From Muscardinus avellanarius (taxonomy: Eukaryota; Chordata; Mammalia; Rodentia; Gliridae): 64,000 nt of DNA. Under the pieces are notes generated by a model that did no database searches, had not been told where the DNA came from, and saw nothing but the letters and a program-made list of their open reading frames with translations. The stretch is from NCBI GenBank assembly GCA_963383645.1, contig OY726565.1, positions 37,429,529 to 37,493,528 on the forward strand. The letters run 5' to 3'. Each line of letters opens with the position of its first letter. Within the stretch, counting starts at the first letter, position 1. A program made the translations under genes and the position numbers. Positions 9,661-20,094 of the stretch are shown here, in pieces.

Positions 9661-10960
9661 AAGGCCGGTACTGGGGCCTCCGAGGCCAGGATAAGAGCCT
9701 GCCAAGGGGTTAGGCCGGTGCTGGGGCCAGCGAGGCCGGCATCGGAGCCTGCCTTGAGGCATGACCAGTGCTGGGGCCTCCGAGGCCGGGATCGGAGCCT
9801 GCCGAGGGGTTAGGCCGCTGCTGGGGCCAGCGAGGCCGGCATCGGAGCCTGCCGTGAGGCAAGGCCGGTACTGGGGCCTCCGAGGCCAGGATAAGAGCCT
9901 GCCGAGGGGTTAGGCCAGTGCTGGGGCCAGTGAGGCCGGCATCGGAGCCTGCCTTGAGGCAAGGTCGGTACTGGGGCCTCTGAGGCCAGGATAAGAGCCT
10001 GCTGAGGGGTTAGGCCGGTGCTGGGGCCAGCGAGGCCAGCATCGGAGCCTGCCTTGAGGCAAGGCCGGTACTGGGGCCTCGAGGCCAGGATAAGAGCCTG
10101 CCGAGGGGTTAGGCCGGTGCTGGGGCCAGCGAGGCCGGCATCGGAGCCTACCGTGAGGCAAGGCCGGTACTGGGGCCTCCGAGGCCAGGATAAGAGCTTG
10201 CCGAGGGGTTAGGCCGCTGCTGGGGCCAGTGAGGCCGGCATCGGAGCCTGCCGTGAGGCAAGGCCGGTACTGGGGCCTCTGAGGCCAGGATAAGAGCCTG
10301 CTGAGGGGTTAGGCCGGTGCTGGGGCCAGCGAGGCCGGCATCGGAGCCTGCCTTGAGGCAAGGCCGGTACTGGGGCCTCGAGGCCAGGATAAGAGCCTGC
10401 TGAGGGGTTAGGCCGGTGCTGGGGCCAGCGAGGCCGGCATCGGAGCCTACCGTGAGGCAAGGCCGGTACTGGGGCCTCCGAGGCCAGGATAAGAGCTTGC
10501 CGAGAGGTTAGGCCGGTGCTGGGGCCAACGAGGCCGGCAGCGGAGCCTGCCGTGAGGCATGACCAGTGCTGGGGCCTCCGAGGCCGGGATCGGAGCATGC
10601 CGAGGGGTTAGGCCGGTGCTGGGGCCAGCGAGGCCAGCATCGGAGCCTGCCGTGAGGCAAGGCCGGTACTGGGGCCTTCGAGGCCAGGATAAGAGCCTGC
10701 CGAGGGGTTAGGCCGGTGCTGGGGCCAGCGAGGCCGGCATCGGAGCCTGCCGCGAGGCAAGGCCGGTACTGGGGCCTCTGAGGCCAGGATAAAAGCCTGT
10801 CAAGGGGTTAGGCCGGTGCTGGGGCCAGTGAGGCCGGCATCGGAGCCTGCCGTGAGGCATTACCAGTGTTGGGGCCTCCGAGGCCGGGATTGGAATCCTG
10901 CCAAGGGGTTAGACCGGTGCAGGGGCCAATGGCCAGCATCGGAGCCTGGCGTGAGGCAAG
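9661..10960 (+). repeat. 100-bp tandem array (50-bp dimer)
   Basis: The anchor GAGGGGTTAGGCCG recurs at about 9701, 9801, 9901, 10001, 10100, 10200, 10300, 10399, 10499, 10599, 10699, 10799 and 10900, a period of 99-100. Each unit is two related 50-bp halves: GGTGCTGGGGCCAGCGAGGC ... TGAGGCA and GGTACTGGGGCCTCCGAGGC ... GAGGGGTT. CpG-rich CCGG and GGCC sites recur. Units differ by scattered substitutions, and a few halves are swapped (for example GACCAGTGCTGGGGCCTCC). Confidence 0.97.
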
Positions 10961-11557
10961 TTCACTCCTGCGGCCTCCAAGGTCGGGACCAAAGCCAGCT
11001 TAGGGGTTTGACCGGTTCAGGGGCCAGCGAGACCAGAACTGGGTCCTCCCATGAGGCAAGGCCGCTGCGTGAGCCAGCGAGGTCTGGTTCAATCCACTGA
11101 GTAGCCAGGCCACTACTGGGACCATCAAGAGTGGGATTGGTACTTGCAACGCAGCATGCACAGAGAAATATCGCAGAAAATATAAATCAGACGCTTCTCT
11201 TAATCAGCAATAACTAGGAGGAAAAGGGCAACAGGAAGAGGTTGAGCTATAGAAAGGGCCCTATAGTGAAGCAACTAATGTGACCAATCAGAGGGTATGT
11301 AATACTGGAGGACGGAGCCTCTTTAAAATGCAGGAGGTACATAAACAAATGTATCAAAGTAAATCACCAAAGAAGTGTGGGATGGAGGGAGGGGGAGGGA
11401 ATGGGACGGGGGCTGGAGGAGGGCTAATTGGATGATGTGTGCTTGTATATCCTCTCAAGTCTTGTACTCCAATGTGATTGATATATGACTACAATGCACC
11501 AATTTAAAAAATAAACTAATTAAAAAAAAAATAAATAAAAGACAAAAAAAAAAAAAA
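9661..11557 (+). mobile_element. GC-rich VNTR composite retrotransposon, copy A
   Basis: This is a non-autonomous retroelement with three parts. First, about thirteen 100-bp tandem units (9661 to about 10960). Second, a less repetitive module (about 10960-11370) that includes a CCAAT-like GACCAATCAGAGG. Third, an L1-type 3' end (about 11370-11520) with the shared terminus GACTACAATGCACCAAT and an A-rich tail. It lies in a B1-dID SINE and is flanked by a perfect 15-bp target duplication, AAAGCCAGCCTCAGC (9646-9660 and 11558-11572), so it moved by L1-type retrotransposition. It encodes no plausible protein; the long open frames across the array exist because the 50-bp half-unit is GC-rich and lacks stops. 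The 5' end lies inside the array and may be truncated. By design it resembles primate SVA, but its parts are different. A second copy is at 60003-60639. Confidence 0.85.
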
Positions 11558-11560
11558 AAA

Positions 11561-11721
11561 GCCAGCCTCAGCTACTTAGTGAGACTCTCAGCAACTTAGT
11601 GAAACCCCATCTCCAAATAAAATATAAAATAGGTCTGGAAGTATAGCCCAGAGGTTGAAAGCCTCTGGGTTCCACCCCCCAGTACCACCAAAAAAATAAA
11701 ATAAAATAAAATAAATAAATG
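11561..11721 (+). repeat. Right part of the SINE split by the VNTR element
   Basis: GCCAGCCTCAGCTACTTAG to CAGTACCACC with an AAAAT-repeat tail. It completes the SINE begun at 9613. Confidence 0.92.
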
Positions 11722-11820
11722 AATGGAGTAAGAAATAACACTAGCAAAAATGGAATTTATGTCAGAGGGAATTACGTACAATCTTTGATATTTATAGTTG
11801 TGTTTAGATCTGTTGCTGTA

Positions 11821-11942
11821 GCTTTTGAGATGGGGGTCTCACTATGCTCCCCAAGCTGGCCTCAAGCTCCTGGATGCAAGAAATCCTCCTGCCTCAGCCT
11901 CTGGAGCAGCTGAGACTCCGTGTGTGCCAACACACCCAGCTT
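11821..11942 (-). repeat. Old B1-like monomer
   Basis: GAGATGGGGGTCTCACTATG ... CCTCAAGCTCCTGG ... CACACCCAGCTT has the 7SL/B1 monomer order without an ID half. It is older than the dimeric SINEs. Confidence 0.75.
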
Positions 11943-12080
11943 GGGTGGTTTATAATCATTACCTTTTGTATCATATTCCAACTTGTTTCAGATTGTTTAT
12001 GGTATATATCATGGCACTACTAACCAAATACAAAATACTTAATCATAACGCAGAGGCTATACTCCTGAGTGTATTTGTGA

Positions 12081-12502
12081 AGGTGGGGGGAGTACTGGGG
12101 ATTAACCCCAGAGATTTTGTGGGTTTTTGTTTGTTTGTTTGCTTGTTTGTTTGTTGCAATAATTAGGGATGGAACCCAGGGGCATTCTACCTCCAAGTTA
12201 CACCCTCAGCCCTATTTTTTATTCTTTATTTTGAAACAGGGTCTCACTTGGTTACAAAGGGCCTCACTAAGTAGCTGAGGCTGTCTGTGAACCGAGATCC
12301 TCCTGCCTCTGCCTCCCAAATGCTGGTATTAAAAGCATATGCCTCCCAAGCATACACCACCACGCCTGGCTGACCCCAGAGGTTTTGAAAACAAGGTCTT
12401 GCTAGTTTACTGAGTCTTGCTACTTCACTAAGGCTGTCCTCAAACCTGTGATCCAGCCTCCCTAGTACTGGGATTACAGATTTGTGCCACCATACCTGGC
12501 TT
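12081..12502 (-). repeat. Nested pair of B1-dID SINEs
   Basis: Outer copy: 12081-12117 plus 12373-12502. Inner copy: 12118-12372, with a (GTTT)n tail at 12119-12154. The target copies ACCCCAGAGATTTTG and ACCCCAGAGGTTTTG bracket the inner copy. Confidence 0.85.
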
Positions 12503-12504
12503 CC

Positions 12505-13110
12505 CAAGTGTATCTGATATCTAATTCATTCTTGCTTACTTTCCAAATTAAAATTCATACTTATTTCTAAATTCCACTAAATCAGAACTATAATGTATCT
12601 TTGTTCCATATTTTATTAAACAAGCTGCTTTCTGCTGAGTTTCAGGATGTTCCCCAAGGTCTTAGCCTTCAAAGCATCTGATTCCAGAAACTGAAGAGCA
12701 AATAATACGTTTTTTTCTCTGGCATTACAACTTGAATCAAATAAATACTAAACTAAAATGAACTGGAAGAAGGGAATTAAGTGTTTCTTCATAAAACTCA
12801 CAAATTCATTTTTTAAGCCTTTTAAACAAAATTTAAGTTTCAAATAGCCAACAATATCCAATATTTGTGTAAAGAAGCATACCAGAAGATCATGTTTTAT
12901 CCATTCTTCATAACTGAAATCTGATATTTCCTTGAGAAAAGCCATTAATATATACATATAATCAAAATAACAGTGAAATACTTTTTTTTACCCATTACAG
13001 TCATTAAAAACTAAAAAGCTATCACATTGAGTTGTTCCTACTGTTAGTGAGACATAACCTGTAATTCCTCTGAATCAGCACTCCTTAGTATAAACCAGGG
13101 ATAGGTATGA
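12505..13110. other. Unique AT-rich DNA
   Basis: No recognisable gene or repeat. A 69-codon minus-strand open frame (12748-12957) has no identifiable features. Confidence 0.5.
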
Positions 13111-13114
13111 TAGG

Positions 13115-13208
13115 AGAAAAAACTGGAAACACTTTAAATGCTTAAAGAGAATAAGAGAATAGTTTAATAAATTATTCTGTATATGGACTACAAGACACAA
13201 TGCAGCAA
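13115..13208 (+). mobile_element. Ancient L1 ORF2 3' fragment
   Basis: The pattern ACTTTAAATGCTTAAAG ... AATAGTTTAATAAATTATTCTG ... CAATGCAGCAACTAAAAAC follows the old-L1 segment that encodes the end of ORF2. Confidence 0.5.
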
Positions 13209-13866
13209 CTAAAAACAGTAAAGTGAGCCAGGCACAGTGGTGTGCACCTGTAATCCCAGTACTTAGGAGGTTGAGACAGGAAGATCACAGGTTCAAAACT
13301 TAGTAAGCCTCAGTAACTTAGTAAGATCCTGTTTCAAAATTTAAAAAAATAGCCGGGCATGGTGGTGCACACTTGTAATCCCCGCACTTGGGAGACAGAG
13401 ACAGAAGGATCACACAGGTTCGAAGAGACCCTGTTTCCAAATAAAAAGTATAAAAATAGGTCTGGGAGTATAGCCCAGAGGTAGAAGGGTTTCCAGGAAC
13501 CCCAGTACCACCAAAAATAAAATAAATAAAGCCAGGCATGGTGGCACACACTTGTAATCCCAATACTTGGGAGGCTGAGACAGGAGGATCACAAGTTTTC
13601 AGCCAACCTCAACAATTTAGTTAGGCTCTCTGCAACTTTTACCTTGTTTCAAAATAAAGAATAAAGGCCGGGTGTGGTGGTGCATGTTTGTAATCTCAGT
13701 ACTTGAGAGGCTGAGACAGGAAGGTCTCAGGTTCACTAACAGCCTTAGCTACCTAGTGAAGCCCTCTGCAACTTAGTGAGACCCTGTTTCAAAATAAAGA
13801 ATAAAAAATAGGGCTGGGGATATAGCTTGGAGGTAGAATGCCCCTGGGTTCCATCCCAGTACACAA
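13209..13866 (+). repeat. Cluster of four B1-dID SINEs
   Basis: Copies at about 13209-13350 (B1 only), 13351-13516 (deleted subfamily with the GGGTTTCCAGGAACCCC end), 13529-13666 (B1 only) and 13667-13862 (complete). A fifth, ID-only piece is at 13932-13992. The half copies suggest repeated insertion into the A-rich linker between the B1 and ID parts. Confidence 0.88.
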
Positions 13867-13930
13867 TACATACATACATGCATGCATGCATGCATGCATG
13901 CATACATACATACATACATACATACATACG
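13862..13930 (+). repeat. (CATA)n(CATG)n(CATA)n microsatellite
   Basis: Grown in the tail of the preceding SINE. The alternating purine-pyrimidine CATG block is self-complementary. Confidence 0.97.
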
Positions 13931-14087
13931 GAAGGCTGGGGGTATATCTCAGAGGTAAAACACTCCTGTGCTCAATCTTCAGAAACACACACACAAGCAC
14001 ACACATACACAACCAGAACAGTAAGTGGATTTTTAACTTAACTATCCCAATTTGGCCTAGAATTCATATTGGAGAAAACTGTTTTTA

Positions 14088-14292
14088 ATTTATTTATTTA
14101 TTTATTTATTTATTTTTGTGGTACTGGGGTTCCTGGAAACCCTTCTACCTCCAGGCTACACTCCCAGACCTATTTTATTTTTTGGAAACAGGGTCTCCTA
14201 AGCCAGGACGGCTGGCTTCGAACCTGAGCGCTCCTCCTGTCTCTGCTTCCCAAGCGCGGGGATTACAAGCATGCGCCACCACGCCCGGCTAG
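14088..14292 (-). repeat. B1-dID SINE, deleted subfamily
   Basis: (TTTA)n tail, GGTACTGGGGTTCCTGGAAA, ends CACCACGCCCGGC. Target copies GAAAACTGTTTTT at 14074 and 14292. Confidence 0.93.
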
Positions 14293-14310
14293 AAAACTGT
14301 TTTTTAAAAA

Positions 14311-14526
14311 TTGTATTGGAGCTGGACGTGATGGTGCACGTTTGTAATCCTAGTACTGGGGAGGCTGAGACAGTAGGATTGCGCAGGTTCGAAGCCAGCC
14401 TCAGCAGCTTAGTGAGGCTCTCAGCAACTTAGTGAGAGCTTATTTCCAAATAATATATAAAATAGGTTGGGGATGTAGCCCAGAAGTAGAAGGCCCCTGG
14501 GTTCCATCCCCAATACTACAAAAAAA
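14311..14526 (+). repeat. B1-dID SINE, complete
   Basis: GAGCTGGACGTGATGGTGC to CCCCAATACTAC plus A tail. Its tail abuts an antisense L1 3' end. Confidence 0.92.
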
Positions 14527-14665
14527 ATTTTATTGGTCAATTGTAATTGTACATGATAGTAAGATTCACAGTGATATGTTCATACATGCACATAAAGTTA
14601 TTTGGTCTGTTTCCCTCCCCAGATCTCCCTTCTTTCCCCAGATCTCCTTCCACTACTTGTAAGAA
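14527..14665 (-). mobile_element. L1 3' end fragment
   Basis: TTTTATTGGTCAATTGTAATTG ... pyrimidine-rich CCCTCCCCAGATCTCCC is the mirror of the L1 3' terminus, with a short CCCCAGATCTCC duplication. Confidence 0.65.
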
Positions 14666-14689
14666 ATAATTTTTAAAAGAAATAGACAG

Positions 14690-15117
14690 CCAGGCGTGGT
14701 GGAGCACACTTTTAATTCCAGCATTGGAGAGGCTGAGATAGGAGGATTGCGGTTCACAGCCAGCCTCAGCTATTTAGTGAGGCCCTTTGCAACTCAGTGA
14801 GACCCTGTTTCAAAATAAAGAATAAAAAATAGGGCTGGGGGAGTAGCTCAGAGGTAGAATTGACCCTGGGTTCCATCCCCAGTACTGCAAGAAAAAAGAA
14901 AGAAAGAAATGGACAGTCGGGCATGGTGGCACATGTTTGTAATCACAGTACTTGGGAGGTTGAAACAGGGAGATCTCAAGTTCGCAGTAAGCCTCAGCTA
15001 CTTAGTGAGGCCCTTTGCAACTTGGTGAGACCCCATTTCAAAATAAAAAATAAAATACGGCTGGGGTGTAACTTGGAAGTAAAAATGCTCCTGGGCTCAA
15101 TCTCCAGTACCACAAAA
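14690..15117 (+). repeat. Two B1-dID SINEs in tandem
   Basis: Copies at 14690-14890 and 14917-15117. The sequence AGAAATRGACAG recurs at about 14679, 14907 and 15120, so both used the same target. Confidence 0.88.
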
Positions 15118-15182
15118 AAAAGAAATGGACAATGTATTCACATTTTAAGCTTATGAAAAATTATTTACTGAATAGACATTTA

Positions 15183-15350
15183 TTGAGCATATTTAGGGAG
15201 GATGGTCCTGGGGCATTCTACCTCTGCACTATACCCCCAGCCCTTTTTATTTTGAAACAGGGTCTAAGTTGCTAGGGCTGGCCTTAAACCTACAATTCTC
15301 CTGTCTCAGCCTCCCAAGTACTAGGATCACAGGCACGTACCGCCTTGCCC
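15183..15350 (-). repeat. B1-dID SINE, old
   Basis: GGTCCTGGGGCATTCTACC to GTACCGCCTTGCCC; a shortened old copy. Confidence 0.8.
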
Positions 15351-15369
15351 TCTAACATTCACTGACCAT

Positions 15370-15569
15370 ATTTTTTTTTTCTTTTTGGTGGTAATGGGGT
15401 TCCTGGAAGCCTTCTATATCCGGGCTACACTCCCAGACCTATTTTTCATTTTTATTTGGAAACAGGATCTCCTAAGCCAGCGAGCACAGCTGGCTTCGAA
15501 CCTGCGCGATCCTCCTGTCTCTGCCTCCCAAGCACGGGGATTACAAGCGTGCGCCACCACGCCCAGCTC
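15370..15569 (-). repeat. B1-dID SINE, deleted subfamily
   Basis: GTAATGGGGTTCCTGGAAGC, then CACCACGCCCAGC. Target copies CACTGACCATATTTT on both sides. Confidence 0.93.
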
Positions 15570-15910
15570 ACTGACCATATTTTACAACAGGGCAAAGTAC
15601 TAGTTCCTTGAAGACACAAGAACAAAACCTACTGAAAGAGAAAAACAAACAAGTACAGCCATATTTAAAGTGCTGACACAAAGCATTCTTGGAGGAATAG
15701 GGGTAAAGGACACAGTGCAGGACACAGGAAAAAGGAATCCATTTTGAACTGAGTATCAAAAGATGGGCAGAATGAAATCTTAAAGCAATGATATTCTATA
15801 CATTCCATAAACACAAAAAAACTTTATTAGGAATACATTAGTCAACTCCATTTAAAAAGCCACTTCCCGTTAACTTATATGATTTTTTTGCATACGCCAT
15901 ACTCTCACAA
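15570..15910. other. Unique DNA, nothing recognised
   Basis: AT-rich single-copy-looking DNA. The last about 40 bases (15911-15951) also occur at 27468-27508. Confidence 0.5.
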
Positions 15911-15951
15911 ATACATTACTAATGAGTAGACATCAAAACTGTTAATAATGC

Positions 15952-16357
15952 CAGGGGTAGTGGCGCACGATTGTAATCCCAGCATTTGGGAGGCTGAGAC
16001 CAGAGGATTGCAGTTCACGGACAGCCTCAGCTACTTAGTGAGGCCCTCTGTAACTCAGTGAGACCCGGTTTCAAAATGAAGAATAAAAAATAGGAGCCGG
16101 GCGTGGTGGCACATTCATGTAATTCCAGCATTCAGTAGGCTGAGACCAGAGGATTGCAGTTCACGGACAGCCTCAGCTACTTAGTGAGGCCCTCTGTAAC
16201 TCAGTGAGACCCGGTTTCAAAATAGGACAGGGGGTGTAGCTCGGAGGTCGAATGCCCCTGGGTTCCATCCCCAGATCCGCTTAAAAAAAATAGGGCAGGG
16301 AGTGTAGCTCGGAAGTGGAATGCCCCTGGATTCCATCCCCAAACTCTCAAAAAAAAA
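15952..16357 (+). repeat. B1-dID SINEs with internal duplications
   Basis: B1 half at 15952-16093, then B1 half plus ID at 16094-16285, then a second ID at 16290-16345. A block of about 78 bases (16003-16079 and 16145-16221, starting CCAGAGGATTGCAGTTCACG) is almost identical between the two B1 halves. This points to a recent local duplication or conversion rather than two independent old insertions. Confidence 0.8.
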
Positions 16358-16411
16358 AAAAAAGTTAATAACATTAAACAATAACTAAATAAGGCTCAAG
16401 AGTGGAACAGC

Positions 16412-16753
16412 CTAATTGGAAAAGGAGTGGATTATTTTACAAGTCATGTATACCTCCTGACCTGTATTTGGCAGGCTGCTCCCGGCCTGCAAGCAGATAA
16501 GCAGCACAGCTCTCCAGGCAGGAGACTGATCTCTGGTAAAGTGGGCATCCACCCAGGTGCTGCTGTCCCCATACACCACCTCAGAGGAGACGAAGTAGGC
16601 CTGGAACCCGAGACGGTATATTTCCAATCTGGTCAGTTGCCAACACATCTCACTGGAAGTATCTGGAGACAAAGGCAGCCCAGACCCCAGCATGGGGAAC
16701 CAAAGCAACAGCTCCTTCTGCATGTGTTCTGGACCTGGAGGTGACCTATACAC
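16412..16753 (-). other. Unidentified coding-like patch, 113 codons open
   Basis: A stretch clearly richer in G+C than its surroundings keeps a 113-codon frame open on the minus strand, while a shorter 105-codon frame is open on the plus strand. The minus reading has ordinary protein composition, with W, C and Y residues spread evenly (for example the run CWQLTRLEIYRLGFQAYF). I do not recognise the protein. No convincing acceptor lies at its upstream edge. A possible donor ATACAG/GTCAGG is at about 16457-16462 (minus strand). It may be an exon, a retrocopy fragment, part of an unrecognised LTR, or chance. Confidence 0.3.
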
Positions 16754-16759
16754 TTTCTT

Positions 16760-17130
16760 CCATACCTTTTACCTCTTACTAGACACACAAGAATTCCCTC
16801 AGCCCAGTTACTATGTGAACTCTAACCTTACTGGTTGCAACATAGGAACTGCAAACTCTAGTCCTAAGAGGATAGTATTTATTGGAGACAATTCATTAGT
16901 CTATTGGGATATAACTAAGTACTACAAAAACAGCACCTTCTTTACAATGCATAAACAATAATATCAAAATATCGTCTTTACGTCTATATATAAAGTAATT
17001 CCCCATGTAAACTGCCCAAGCTTTTATTCACATTTTACAAAAGGGAGGAGGTGCTAGAAGATTCAAGGGAGAATTTGTTTCCTTGATTTTCCTTACTAAG
17101 AAAAATTTCTAAGAAATAAACCATAGAATT
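16760..17130. other. Unique DNA, nothing recognised
   Basis: AT-rich DNA between the coding-like patch and the next SINE. No repeat family is recognised. Confidence 0.5.
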
Positions 17131-17131
17131 T

Positions 17132-17337
17132 GAGCCAGGTATGGTTGCATACCTGGTTGCATGTGCCTGTAATTCCAATACTTGGAAGAAGACAGGACTG
17201 CAGGTTCCAAGCCGGTCCTGCAGAGACCCTCAGCAACCGAAGCAACCTCGCAAGACCATTTCAGAGTTGAAGGGGGAGAGGGGTTTCAAGTTATAGTTCA
17301 GAGGTAGAATGCCCCTAGCTTTGACCTCCCCACAAAA
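17132..17337 (+). repeat. B1-dID SINE, old and rearranged
   Basis: The head carries a duplicated GGTTGCATACC/GGTTGCATGTG. The ID half is decayed to AAGTTATAGTTCAGAGGTAG. Confidence 0.8.
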
Positions 17338-17527
17338 AAGAAAAACAAAATTGGAAGTATTACTTAAGTCATTTCTTAAAATACAGAAAATAGCTGTTAC
17401 ATGAAAAGTAAAAGCAGCCATGTTGCTTCGTATATTTTAATAGTTAAAGAGCTAACAGACACATAAAACAATAAATTACATTCATTCTCCAACAGTGGCA
17501 AAAACGATTAATGAAAACTCAAAGGAA

Positions 17528-17748
17528 GCAGGGCATGGTGAGGCACACTTGTAATCCCAGCCTTTGGGAGGCTGAGACCACAGGATCGCAGTTCGTGGAC
17601 AGCCTCAGCTACTTAGTGAGGCCCTCCACAACTTAGTGAGAACCTGTTTCAAAATAAAGAATAAAAACAGGGCAGGCGGTGTAGCTTGGAGGTCGAATGC
17701 CTTTGGGTTCCATCCCCAGACCCGCAAAAAAAAAAAAAAAAAAAAAAG
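17528..17748 (+). repeat. B1-dID SINE, complete
   Basis: GCAGGGCATGGTGAGGCAC to CCCCAGACCCGC plus a 24-A tail. Target copies near AAACTCAAAGGA and CAACTCAAAGGA. Confidence 0.93.
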
Positions 17749-17921
17749 AAAAGAAAAGACAACTCAAAGGATATCAGTTTAGTGGTAGAAAGGCAAAAGA
17801 ATGCATGGGAAAAAGTAAAAAACAAAATTATTCAAAATACTGGTTATGTGGGATGTCTCAATCATTTGAATTTGTATACTTGAAGCTATATTTAATATCA
17901 ATTTATTAAACTAAAATATAG

Positions 17922-18114
17922 TGCCAGGCATGGTGGCGCACGCTTGTAATCCCCACACTTGGAAGGCTGAGACAGGAGGATTGCACAGGTTCGAAGCCAG
18001 CCTCAGCTACTTAGTGAGGCTCTCGGCTACTTAGTGAGACCCTGTTTCCAAATAAAATATAAAATAGGTCTGGGAGTGTAGCTTGGAGGTTCCACCCCCA
18101 GTACTACAAAAAAA
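17922..18114 (+). repeat. B1-dID SINE
   Basis: GCCAGGCATGGTGGCGCACG to CAGTACTAC; a small deletion in the ID half joins TTGGAGG to TTCCACC. Target copies AAACTAAAATATA / AACCAAAATATAAA. Confidence 0.92.
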
Positions 18115-18653
18115 AACCAAAATATAAAATATTACACTATCAATCTTTTATATTAACCTCGCATAAATATATTCTATTCATAACCATTTCATGTCAAAAA
18201 ATTTTTAAAACATTTATACCTATTATACATGTATGTGTGTGTGTGTGTATACCCCCATAAAAACATATTTGCTTTTGTATATAAGTGAATGTTCACCTAC
18301 AAAATTCATTAAGCAGTCATTAGGTGGGGCTATGAAAAGGTATCACAGACATATTGTAAGGATAATTACTCATCGTTACACAAGAGCAAAGGTCAGAGAA
18401 CCCAGGAATCATAAATTCCAGGTCTGGAGCGGCCAGGCACCTGCCTAGCTGTCTGCTTTGTGCTGCCGCCAGCTCAAGCCGCAGCGTGTTCCATGGACGA
18501 AGCCTTCCCAGACTGCCCAGAAGAACTCAGCTTGGCACCCAGCAGCCTTCAACATGATGTTCCACAGAAGCTTTAACTGTTTTTTAACTGAGGTTGTATG
18601 AATGGCTGCTGAATGAATCTCACACTTTTTCTGCAACAAGAACTATGCAGGAG
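18115..18653. other. Unique DNA with a GC-richer part
   Basis: 18225-18250 is a short (GT)n. 18420-18640 is GC-richer and holds short open frames on both strands (for example 18445-18639 minus, 64 codons) with no recognised family. It could be part of an old element; unresolved. Confidence 0.4.
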
Positions 18654-18856
18654 CCGGGTGTGGTGGCACACACTTGTAATCTCAGCATTTGAGAGGCTGA
18701 GACAGAAGAATGGAGCGGACAGCCTCAGCTACTTAGTGAGGCCCTTTGCAACTGAGTAAAGCCCTGTTTCAAAATAAAGAATAAAAAAATAGGGCTGGAA
18801 GTGTAGCTGAGAGATAGAATGCCCTGGGTTCCACCCCCGGTACCGCAAAAAAAATA
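18654..18856 (+). repeat. B1-dID SINE, complete
   Basis: GCCGGGTGTGGTGGCACAC to CGGTACCGC plus tail. The perfect target copies AACTATGCAGGAG flank it, and the target is itself L1 ORF2 sequence. Confidence 0.93.
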
Positions 18857-19608
18857 AGAAAATAAATAACTATGCAGGAGACATCATAATACCTGACTTT
18901 GAACTATACTAAAAAGTCATAGTAATCAACACAGTATGGTATTGGCACAAAAACAGACACATAAACCAATGGGGTAAAATAGAAGACTCAGAAACAAATC
19001 CACACACCTACAGCCAACTGTTTTTTGACAAAGGGGTCAAAAACATCAACTAAAAAACAGATAGCCTTTTCAACAAAAGGTGTTGGCAGAACTGATTAAC
19101 CATAGGCATAAAAATGGAAATCAACCCCACTTTCTAACCCTGCAAAAAGGTCAATTCAAGATGGATCAAAGACTTGGAAATCAGACCAAAAACCATGAAG
19201 CTCCTTGAAGAGGGCATATATAGGTCCAACACTCAACACATAGGCATGTGTAAAAACTTTCTCTACAAGACCTCAAAGGCACAAGAAATTAAAAGGAGAA
19301 TCAGTAAGTGAGATTGCATTAAACTGAAGAGCTTCTATACAGCAAAGGAAACCATCAAGAACTTCAACAGAGAGCCAACAGAATGGGAAAAATTTTTGCC
19401 ATCTATTCCTCCAATAGAGAACTAATATCTAGAATATAAAGAGAACTCAAGAAACTCGCCGCTAAGAATACAAATAACCCAATCAAAAAATAGGCAAGTG
19501 AACTAAATAGACACCACACAAAAAAATTTTCGAATGGCCAATAAATATATGAAAACATATTCAACATCATTAGCAATCAGAGAGATGCAAATCAAAACTA
19601 CCCTGAGA

Positions 19609-19822
19609 GCCAGGTGTGGTGGTGCACGCTTGTAATCCCAGTATTTGAGATGTTGAGACAGGAGGGTCACAGAGGTTTGAAGCCAGCCTCAGCAGTTTAG
19701 TGAGGCTCTCAGCAACTTAGTGAGAACCTGTTTCCAAATAAAATATAAAATAGATCTAGGAGTGTGGCCTGGAGGTAGAAAGCCCCTAGGTTCCATTCCC
19801 AGTACCACACACACAAAAAAAG
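19609..19822 (+). repeat. B1-dID SINE inside the L1
   Basis: GCCAGGTGTGGTGGTGCACG to CAGTACCACAC. Perfect target copies ACTACCCTGAGA. Confidence 0.95.
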
Positions 19823-19886
19823 AAACTACCCTGAGATTTCACCTAACTCCAACTAGAATGGCAATAATTAAAAACACAAACAACAA

Positions 19887-20094
19887 GCTGAGCGTGGTGG
19901 CACACACTTGTAATCCCAGCATTTAGGAGGCTGAGACAGGAGGATAACATTTTGCGGCCAGCCTCAGCTACTTAGTGAGGTCCTCCACAACTCAGTGAGA
20001 CCCTGTTTCAAAATAAAGAATAAAAACATAGGACTGAAGGTATAGCTTGGAGGTAGAGTCGCCCTGGGTTCAATCCCAGTACCGCCAAAAACAA
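19887..20094 (+). repeat. B1-dID SINE inside the L1
   Basis: GCTGAGCGTGGTGGCACAC to CAGTACCGCC. Target copies CACAAACAACAA on both sides. Confidence 0.95.

Noticed and set aside
9661..10960. CRISPR array
   Set aside because: The unit is continuous 50/100-bp tandem DNA without unique spacers, in a vertebrate retroelement.
9910..11100. Repetitive proteins of 64-129 residues encoded by the 100-bp array
   Set aside because: Open on both strands because the half-unit lacks stops; frames shift with 99-bp units, and copy B does not preserve them.
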